From NCBI GenBank assembly GCA_038277395.1, contig CM076197.1:99288442-99352441 (forward strand): a stretch of DNA of 64,000 nucleotides. The letters are read 5' to 3'. Below are positions 56,164 through 64,000 of this stretch, in pieces; position 1 is the stretch's first letter; each line of letters starts with the position of its first letter. Under the pieces are notes generated by a model, which worked only from the letters and a program-made list of their open reading frames with translations, did no database searches and was not told the DNA's origin. Origin of the DNA: Dryocosmus kuriphilus. Lineage: Eukaryota > Arthropoda > Insecta > Hymenoptera > Cynipidae. The translations under genes and the position numbers were made by a program.

Positions 56164-58506
56164 AAAGGGTGTCACCCATTAAGCATGGCGAAATCCCCTC
56201 ACTCTTCGACTCGAAAAAATGCAGTAAAACTAAGTTGGGGCATGAAAACAAATAAGTTTGAGCCTTTTAAACAACTAACTTTCCCCCTTGGTACCACCCT
56301 AACCTCAAAAAAACCGTACTTTTGCGTTTTCATTTTTATCTTAAAGAGAAGTTTTTCAAAAAATCTGAAAAAATTCATGCTAATAGCTTTAAAAGCAATA
56401 AATTACCCTAATTTTTTTTTCCGAATTTTTGTAAGGTCATCTTCAAGGCTAAAAAAATGTCTAAAAACTTTTAATGACTATAACTTCTAGACTAGTGGAG
56501 GTACATTGTCAATTTTTTCATCAGTTACGTATTTTTGTATGTTTTACATTTTCCAATTATTTATTTCTGATTATAAGTGGGGCAAGACCTTCAAAATAGC
56601 GAAAAACTGCATTTTTTAGGTTATGTTTACACATAACTCAATACGAATAGTGGAAAAAATTTTGAAAAAATTCATGATAATAGTTTTAAAAGCAGTAAAT
56701 CACCCAAATTTTTTTCGAATTTTTTTAAGTTCATCTTCAAGGTTAAAAAAATGTCTAAAGATTTTTAATGGCTATAACTCCTAGACTAATAAAGGTACAT
56801 TGTCAATTTTTTCATCAGTTACGTATTTCTGTGTGTTTTACATTTTCCAATTGTTTATTTCTGATTATAAGTGGGGAAAAACCTTCAAAATAGCGAAAAA
56901 CTCTATTTTTTAGGTTATGTTTACATATAACTCAATACCATTAGTGGAAAAAATTTTGAAAAAATTCCTGTAAATACAGAACATTGAGGTATGGTGTACG
57001 GAATTTTTTCAGATTTTTTCAGGGTCATGGTCAAGGTGAAAAAAAATGTCAAATGACATTTTTGAGGTTAATTGATTAGTTTGAGTGCGTTACAAATGAT
57101 TCAAAACTTCAAAAAAATTTACGTCGTTTAAATAGGTTGAAATCATTATTCCAAAATTTTTTCAGAATTTTGCATTATGAATTTTACAGATGAAAAAACA
57201 AAAATCACGGGCCCATGGATTGTAAATGACGAGAGAATCGCAAGCTAACAATGTTTTTGATGAATCGATAACAAAAAGTTATATGACCTTCATACGAGCT
57301 AAAAAAATTGAAATGCATTTATTTCTTTGTACTTAAAAACGCAAAACAAAATTCCTTCTCCTTTTCAAAAATATATGCTTGCGTTTCATGAGCATAAAAA
57401 TGTATTCTTTTTTATTCATTAGTAGGATCACAAAACATATTTTTAAAAATATTTTCAATTATGTACATCACAAATGACATTATTCTCAAAATACATGTGA
57501 TGATTTTTAATTTTCGCAATTTATTTATATTTCATTTCTAATCTTCATGACGTTCACTAACTTCATGATTTTAAAACTGAATCTAGCGCCCTCACTTAAT
57601 CAAAATGGCATCCGAAGGGAACAAGTTTCCTAGGCTTCTTAGATCATGGTTGAAAGATATGGTTAAAAGGGTAGTACACCATACCTCAATGTTCTGTATG
57701 CACAGGAATTTTTTCAACATTTTTTCCACTATTGGTATTGAGTTGTATGTTAACATAACCTAAAAAATACAGTTTTTTCGCTATTTTGAAGGTTTTTCCC
57801 CACTTATAATCAGAAATGAAGAATTGGAAAGTGTAAAACACACAAAAATACGTAACTGGTGAAAAAATTGACAATGTACCTTTATTAGTCTAGGAGTTAT
57901 AGCCATTAAACATTTTTAGACATTTTCTTAACCTTGAAGACAACCTTGAAAAAATTCGAAAAAAATTAGGGTAATTTGCTGCTTTTAAAACTATTACCAT
58001 GAATTTTTTCAAAATTTTTTCCACTATTGGTATTGAGTTATGTGTAAACATAACCTAAAAAATGCAGTTTTTCGCTATTTTGAAGGTCTTGTCCCACATA
58101 TAATCAGAAATAAATAATTGGAAAATGTAAAACATACAAAAATACGTAACTGATGAAAAAATTGGCAATGTACCTCTAATAGTCTAGGAGTTATAGTCAT
58201 TAAAAATTTTTAGACATTTTTTTAACCTTGAAGATGACCTTACAAAAATTCGAAAAAAATTAGGGTAATTTGTTCCTTTTAAAGCTATTAGTATGGATTT
58301 TTTCAGATTTTTTGAAAAACTTCTCTTTAAGATAAAAATGAAAACGTAAAAATACGGTTTTTTTAGGTTAGGGTGGTACCAAGGGGGAAAGGTGGTTCTT
58401 TAAAAGGCTCAAACTTATTTATTTTCATGCCCCAACTTAGTTTTACTGCATTTTTTCGAATCGAAGAGTGAGGGGATTTTGCCATGCTTAATGGGTGACA
58501 CCCTTT
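56164..58506. mobile_element. 2.34 kb TIR element inserted in copy D
   Basis: AAAGGGTGTCACCCATTAAG at the left is mirrored by CTTAATGGGTGACACCCTTT at the right. The inverted match extends for at least 140 bases, through a CTTGGTACCACCCTAACC block, and then as two tandem ~280-base units in each half (TTTTAATGACTATAACTTCT and similar words). The frame at 56185-56490 is a by-product of the arm. A separate smaller element sits at its centre. Confidence 0.8.
56975..57698. mobile_element. 0.72 kb TIR element at the centre of 56164-58506
   Basis: TACAGAACATTGAGGTATGG is mirrored by CCATACCTCAATGTTCTGTA. The interior is different from the arms. It includes TCTAGCGCCCTCACTTAATC followed by AAAATGGCATCCGAAGGG at 57606; that ATG opens a frame of about 54 codons which runs into the arm, with no recognised domain. 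Confidence 0.7.
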
Positions 58507-61378
58507 CCTTCAATTTTATAGGTTTGAAATCCTTTAAAATTTTCAGAAACCTTTAAATCTTCTGAAATTCCTTGACGTTTTTTTTAACCTGCTGAAATGC
58601 CTAGAAATCCTTTAGAATCTTTTAAAATTTTAGAAAATTCTTCAAACTCCCTTGGTATCTTTAAAAATCCTGAAAAATTCTTGAAAATCCCTTAAAATAC
58701 TTATAAATCAGTTGACGTGTTTTAATTTTTTCTGGAATGCTTTGAAATCTTTCTGAATTTCTCAAAATCAATAATATCCTCGAAAATCCTATGAAATCAT
58801 TTAAATCTTTTAAAATTTCTTTAAAATTTCTTAACTTTGAAATCATTAAAAATAATATTTTTTTTGAAATCCTTCAACTTTCCTTCCAATTCTTTTGATT
58901 CCTTAAAAACTTTGAAATATTTCGAGATCCTATAAAATTTCTTGATCTGGGAAAATATTTTGAAATACCTTTAATAAATCCCTTAAAAATTTTGAAATTT
59001 TCTGAAAGTCCCTTAAATTTCGTGGTTTAGAAATCTTTTAAAATCTTTAGCAATCTTTAAATCTTCTGAAATTCCTTAACATTTTCTTAAACCGTTGCAA
59101 TCCCTAGAAATCCCTTAAAATCTTTTTAATTTTTAGGAAATTTTTTTAAAGCCCTTGAAGTCTTTAAAACTCCTTCAAAATTCTCTAAAATACCTTTAAA
59201 TCCTTATAAATCATTCGAAATATTTTAATTTCTTCTAGAATCCCTTGAAATATTTTTTAATCCCTTAAAATCCATAGTATCCTTGAAAATCCTATGAAAT
59301 CCTTTAAATATTGAAATATTACTTTAAAATTTTTGAAGTTTGGATTAACTGAAAATAATATTTCTTTTAAATCCTTAAAATTTCCTTGACATTTGTTTAA
59401 TTCCTTAAAAACTTTGAAATCTTGCAAGATCTTATAAAATTCCTTGATCTTGTGAGATCTTTTAAAATCCCTGGAATAAATTTCCTTAGAGTCTTTGAAA
59501 TTGTTTGAAATTCTCTTAAATCTTGTGGTTCTGAAACCTTTTAAAATTAAAATCTTTAAAAACCTTTAAATTTTCTAAAATTCCTTGAAATTTTCTTAAT
59601 CCATCGAAATCCCTAAAAATGCTTCAGAATGTTGTAAAATCTTACAAAGTTCTTCAAAATCCCTTGGAATCATTAAATATCCTCTAAAATTCTTTAAAAT
59701 CACTTGAAATCCTTAAAATCACTTGAAATATTTTAATTTCTTCTGAAATCCATTGAAATCTTTTTAGATCTCTTAAAATCAATAATATCTTTGAAAATCC
59801 TATGAGGCCCTTTAAAATTTTGGAACTTTTGAATCATTGAAAATCTTGTTTCTTTGAAATCCTTCAAATTTCCTTGACATTTTTTAATTCCTTAAAATCT
59901 TTGAAATTGTTTGAAATTCCCTTAAGTCTCGTCGTTCTGAAATCCTTTAAAATCTCTAAAAACCTTGAAATATTCTGAAATCCCTTGAAAAATTTTCTTA
60001 ACTCATTAAAATCCCTACAAATCCCGTAGAATGTTGTAAAATCCTACAAAAATCTTTAAAGTCCAACAAAATTCTTTAAAATCACTTGAGTTTGTGAAAT
60101 ATTTTGAAATCTCTTGAATAAACTTTTTTAAGTCTTTGAAATATCCTTAAATTTTATAGGTTTGGAATCCCTTAAAATCTTTAGAACCCTGTATATCTTC
60201 TGAAATTCCTTGACGTTTTTTTAACCTGCTGAAATGCCTAGAAATCCCTTAAAATCTTTAAATATTTTAGAAAATTCTTCAAAATCCCTTGGTATCTTTA
60301 AAAATCCTGAAAAATTCTTGAAAATCCCTTCAAATACTTATAAATCAGTTGACGTGATTTAATTTTTTCTGGAATGCCTTGAAGTCTTTCTGAATTTCTC
60401 AAAATCAATAATATCCTCGAAAATCCTATGAAATCATTTAAATCTTTTAAAATTTCTTAAAAATTTTTTAACTTTGAAATCATTAAAAATAATATTTCTT
60501 TGAAATCCTTCAAATTTCCTTGCAATTTTTTTAATTCCTTAAAAACTTTGAAATATTTCGAGATCCTATAAAATTTCATGATCTGTGAAAGTATTTTGAA
60601 ATTCCTTTATTAAATCCCTTAAAATTTTTGAAATTTGTTGAAATTTCTTTAACTTTTGTGGTTTAGAAATCTTTTAAAATCTTTAGAAACCTTTAAATCT
60701 TTTGAAATTCCTTAACATTTTTTTAACCCGTTGCAATCCCTAGAAATCCCTTACAATCTTTTTAATTTTTAGGAAACTTTTTAAAAGCCCTTGAAATCTT
60801 TAACAATCCTTCAAAATTTTCTAAAATACCTTTAAATCCTTATAAATCTCTCGAAATATTTTAGTTTTTTCTGGAATCCCTTGAAATATTTCTAAATTTC
60901 TTAAAATCCATAATATCCTTGAAAATCCTATGAAAGCCTTTAAATTCTGAAATATTACATTAAAATTTTTGAAGTTTGGATTAACTGAAAATAATATTTC
61001 TTTGAAATCCTTAAAATTTCCTTGGAATTTTCTTAATTCTTTAAAAACTTTGAAATCTTCGGAGATCTTATAAAATTCCTTGATCTTGTGAGATCTTTTA
61101 AAATTTTTGGAATAAATTCCCTTAAAATCTTTGAAATTGTTTGAAATTCTCTTGAATTTTGTGGTTTTGAAATATTTTTAAATCTTTAAAAATCTTCAAC
61201 TCTTCTAAAAGTCACTCATATTTCTACATATTTCAAGTATTCCGTGAGTTGCATTGAAATATACATATTCCGAAATATTCCTAAGTACTTTGAACTATTT
61301 CCCAATATTTTCAAGTATTTCAAAGTATTCTTTGGGAATATATTCCTTGTACACCCAAATTGAGAGTGCTCCCCTCGA

Positions 61379-63367
61379 AAACGATAATAAAGTGTCTGTA
61401 ATTTTAATTTTCTTCACTTTTCGATACAAAATACTCAAAAATTAAATAGAAAAAGCTTTTCACTTTAAATTTATTCCATTTTCATCGTTTTTAATCTAAA
61501 ATTGTAGAATCTTCTGAAATTCCGCTTTATTTATTCAATTTAAAATTATTAAATTTTAACTTAATAAAATGTTTTTTCGAATGTGATTTTGAGGGCTTTT
61601 GAAACTGGACTCTCGAGTATCTTTGATAATAAAAGAAGTATCGAGCATAAAATTTTTCGTTTACTTTTCTTAACCTATTCCATTTATATCTATCTATATT
61701 TCATCACATTGGACTGTAAATTTACCCAATAAAAAATGTTTTTTTTTTTTTTTTTTTTTTAAATCAAAGACTAACTGAAAACGATGAAAATCGTTAATTT
61801 TTATATATCTAAGATTTTCGGTCAGTATCCCTATTTACAAGAATGTCGATTGGAAGCACTTAAAAAGGCCATAAAAGAGAGGAATCTCGTTGAATGACCA
61901 CTCATCGAGTGGCCCCATTAACCGATGGTTATCATCCTGATATTAATAAGCACCCGTATCAATAAAAGCCGACGATCAGTCCCGAATCGGTCGTATAAAT
62001 TGCTGCAAAGTAGGCTTAAAAGACGCCAGCCACCCTTTCAACATTCCTTGAAAGAACAACGACATGAACGACACAAATACCCGCATCCTTTCCCCTATGG
62101 CGTCTCATCAACTCATCGCGTATTGTACTCACTAAAATATCAATTTAAGTTAACCCAGACATCGGTTCCTTCACGCCAGTTCTTCCAATTTTCCCTCGTC
62201 TCGCCCTATAAATCCACAAATATTAATAATAAAAAAGCAGTTCCCCTTTAGGTATATAGAGAATCCAGAGCGAATCAAGAAATATCTGACATGATTTGAG
62301 AATTTATAGCCTCTTTGACAAAAAATTTCGTCTTGGTTTCGCTTCGTTTCAGAATTTCTACAATATCTTTATTTTTATGTATTTTTACCTACTTTGTGTA
62401 CAATTGGTGTGTATTTTTTTTTTTATAGTGATTTCAAGATTTTTGTGGGTGAGGAAAACTCCTCTTTCTTTTACCAGTCTCTCACGCTTTTTGGTCCATT
62501 CTGCTTCTGTTTCATGGTAAAAGGAGACATTGTATCGTCATGAGATTCAAGCACGTAAAGTTTACTGAATGGACGGTGAACGCGATAAATTTCCTGAAGC
62601 GGTCGAGGGCATTCCAAGTTTTCGATTCAAAAGGGTGTTGGGCGATTAAGGGGTACCTGGACCAACGAGGGTGGAAAGAGAAGGAGCCATGAATTATGCA
62701 TGGAAACTTCGATTCGCGGATTATGCGAGACATTCAGAGTCGAGCTGTAAAAAGTGACGGGAAAATAAATTACTGAGAAACTCACAAGAAAGGATGGCTT
62801 TATACTGCTATCTTAGAAAGATTTTCATCATATTTTCAGTAATGGACACTTTTTCAGATCACATGAATAATTATCTATAAATATATATGAATTGGACTAT
62901 TCACTAATCAGATATGGATTATTTTTCATATATTACTTTCAGTTGATTCTGTCTTTTTCGTACTGTGAAGGAAAGGAAAACCAGATGAAATATCGAAAAT
63001 TAATATTAATATAATGATAACAAAATTAATTAGGCAATTAGAAAATGTAACTCATTAGAAATTCTAATACAAGATTCTGTTTATTTGACACTGCTTTAGA
63101 GTTTTTTTTATTTTCATCGAAATAAACTACAGAATTTAGGTATTAATTTAATTATGAAATCTGCGAAGAAAATTGAATGGATAAAGTATAAATATTACCA
63201 TCCGCAACAATATAAGAAACGTAACCTAAAATGATTCATTAATTTAACGAACACTAATATCCCGAACACACACAACCTTTTAAGAAATCACTTGTTGTTG
63301 AGAACATAATTTCGAAATAAATATCTCTTCGTCTGTTCAAAAATATCTATGTAATCATTATATTTCA
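61379..63367. other. Unassigned region, partly GC-richer
   Basis: It has a poly-T run at 61739-61760. Balanced, non-repetitive patches lie at about 61840-62250 and 62515-62750, possibly unique regulatory DNA. The frames at 61925-62251 and 62512-62733 carry no recognised domain. The rest is AT-rich. Confidence 0.35.
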
Positions 63368-63689
63368 ATGAAAGATCAGATTTTCCGATATTTAGGTTTT
63401 AAAACTAAAAGGTTTTTAGCTCAAAATAAAGATTTGATCGTTACAGAAGCTGATAAGAGTAGGGATACTGTGTAGTGTTCAGAAAGTGTTAAATGGTATA
63501 ATTCAAAATAGTTAAATGATCTAATTCAAAAGAGTTAAATGATCTAATTCATGATTCTCTTAGGAAAAGACATTTCAATTGTGATATTGTCAAGAATTTA
63601 AAATGCCATTATGGTAACTGTCCTATATGGTCTTGCTAAAACACATGAACCAGATATCTCAGTTAGACCAGTTATTGCTTTCTATCATA
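63368..63689 (+). pseudogene. Penelope-like element: reverse transcriptase N-terminal fragment
   Basis: From 63368 the frame reads through KRFLAQNKDLIVTEADKSRD, matching the DLxxTxADKGN signature at the start of PLE reverse transcriptases, then stops at 63473. Further on, in another register, YGLAKTHEPDISVRPVIAFY matches the following conserved YGLPKxHKP...RPIVS motif. Between the two lies a 25-base tandem duplication (AGTTAAATGATCTAATTCA twice). The remainder of the RT is absent because a TIR element begins at 63690. A relic with stop, frameshift and insertion. Confidence 0.75.
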
Positions 63690-64000
63690 CACGGAAAGAA
63701 ATAGTATGGTAGGACCATCCATAGCAGTACAGATGCGTGTACTCTTTATGTGACACCTATTGCAATGGCTGAGCGAATCTTTCGTTAAGCTGATGTTTCA
63801 AAATGAAATGGATGTCTGAAGCGTACTTGCTTGGTTATCCAATTTATGGTTGCCTCAACCATAGCTGAGGTTGCTTTATCCATTAGGAAGAGAGTGCCAT
63901 CTATGAGAGCTAAGTTGGCTCATCCAAAGTAGAGATGTTCGATTCATTGAAAAGAATCGATTTTTGAATCGGATCCTGGAGAACCATTTCACTAAAAAAA
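63690..64000. mobile_element. Second copy of the 33987-36665 TIR element (runs off the window)
   Basis: CACGGAAAGAAATAGTATGG followed by TAGGACCATCCATAGCAGTA matches the left part of the element at 33987 for about 215 bases with scattered changes, then diverges at about 63900 where the other copy carries its nested hairpin insertion. The right end is beyond the window. Confidence 0.7.

Larger units (their letters stand above)
55126..61378. mobile_element. Low-complexity TIR family, copy D (largest, both ends present)
   Basis: TCGAGGTGTCGACCACTCAA at the left is mirrored by GAGAGTGCTCCCCTCGA at the right (complement TCGAGGGGAGCACTCTC). The left module (AAGTATTCCTCGTACACTCA) and right module (AAGTATTCTTTGGGAATATA) match copy A. 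The core is degenerate GAAATCCTT/AAAATCTTT words in ~1.1-1.8 kb blocks. Two long segments (about 58505-59600 and 60150-61200) are near-parallel duplicates. It contains the 56164-58506 insertion; without it the copy is about 3.9 kb. Frames such as 58661-58846 are by-products. Confidence 0.7.

Noticed and set aside
61925..62733. Genes at 61925-62251 (plus) and 62512-62733 (minus)
   Set aside because: No recognisable domain or convincing start and splice context; composition alone is not evidence.
1..64000. A prokaryotic-style defence or biosynthetic operon
   Set aside because: Introns, satellites, SINE, mariner and PLE relics show the DNA is eukaryotic, and no gene cluster of any kind is present.

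Overview
This is eukaryotic, AT-rich nuclear DNA and looks like an arthropod intergenic or heterochromatic region. A hymenopteran is possible but not proven. The evidence is: no dense open frames on either strand; a mariner relic; Penelope-like (PLE) retroelement fragments with a GIY-YIG domain; THAP-domain relics; a tRNA-headed SINE; an arthropod-type TATA plus TCAGT initiator; spliceosomal splice sites; and large satellites. No intact protein-coding gene was found. The only recognisable coding sequence is relic or broken, apart from a small two-exon cysteine-rich secreted peptide gene at 13.37-13.96 kb with a one-base frame break near its start.

Layout. 0-5 kb: unassigned AT-rich DNA with two strong foldback elements (2814-3651, 4157-4423). 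5-11 kb: a frameshifted THAP-domain coding segment (5937-6318, minus), a 1.2 kb TIR element (6549-7767), a CRE/ATGGCGG promoter-like patch (7805-7830), a TTAA-flanked TIR element (8709-9586) and a hairpin made of two inverted THAP fragments (9882-10198). 11-18 kb: a PLE 3' tail, then a tandem duplication holding the peptide gene. One duplicate is invaded by a 2 kb TIR element, which carries a second, palindrome-rich element. A 1.3 kb TIR element and the shortest member (444 bp) of a 'GAAATCCTT' low-complexity TIR family follow. 18-28 kb: an internally deleted mariner; a 2.58 kb TA-flanked element packed with TCAAGGTCA nuclear-receptor half-sites; and two more TIR elements, one carrying repeated GAATTGCGCTAG motifs.

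28-46 kb: two related copies (B 28590-31500, C 42198-46147) of the low-complexity family, with (ATT)n tracts. Between them lie a SINE with an 18-bp target duplication, a PLE GIY-YIG region split by a TIR element that itself holds a 1.8 kb hairpin, a 2.7 kb double-hairpin element, and a 1.2 kb hairpin. 47-55 kb: two satellites, a ~296-bp array (47.65-50.75 kb) and a ~175-bp array with an alternating A/B dimer of ~350 bp (52.05-54.43 kb). 55-61 kb: the largest low-complexity copy (D), carrying a 2.3 kb TIR element with a 0.7 kb TIR element inside it. 61-64 kb: unassigned DNA, then a PLE reverse-transcriptase relic cut by a second copy of the TIR element seen at 34 kb.

Most of the window is therefore non-autonomous, hairpin-forming TIR DNA nested several layers deep. 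The strongest candidates for something new are the defensin-like peptide locus, the receptor-half-site transposon, the low-complexity TIR family, and the unusual density of long hairpins. All assignments are by eye; no alignment or database search was run.
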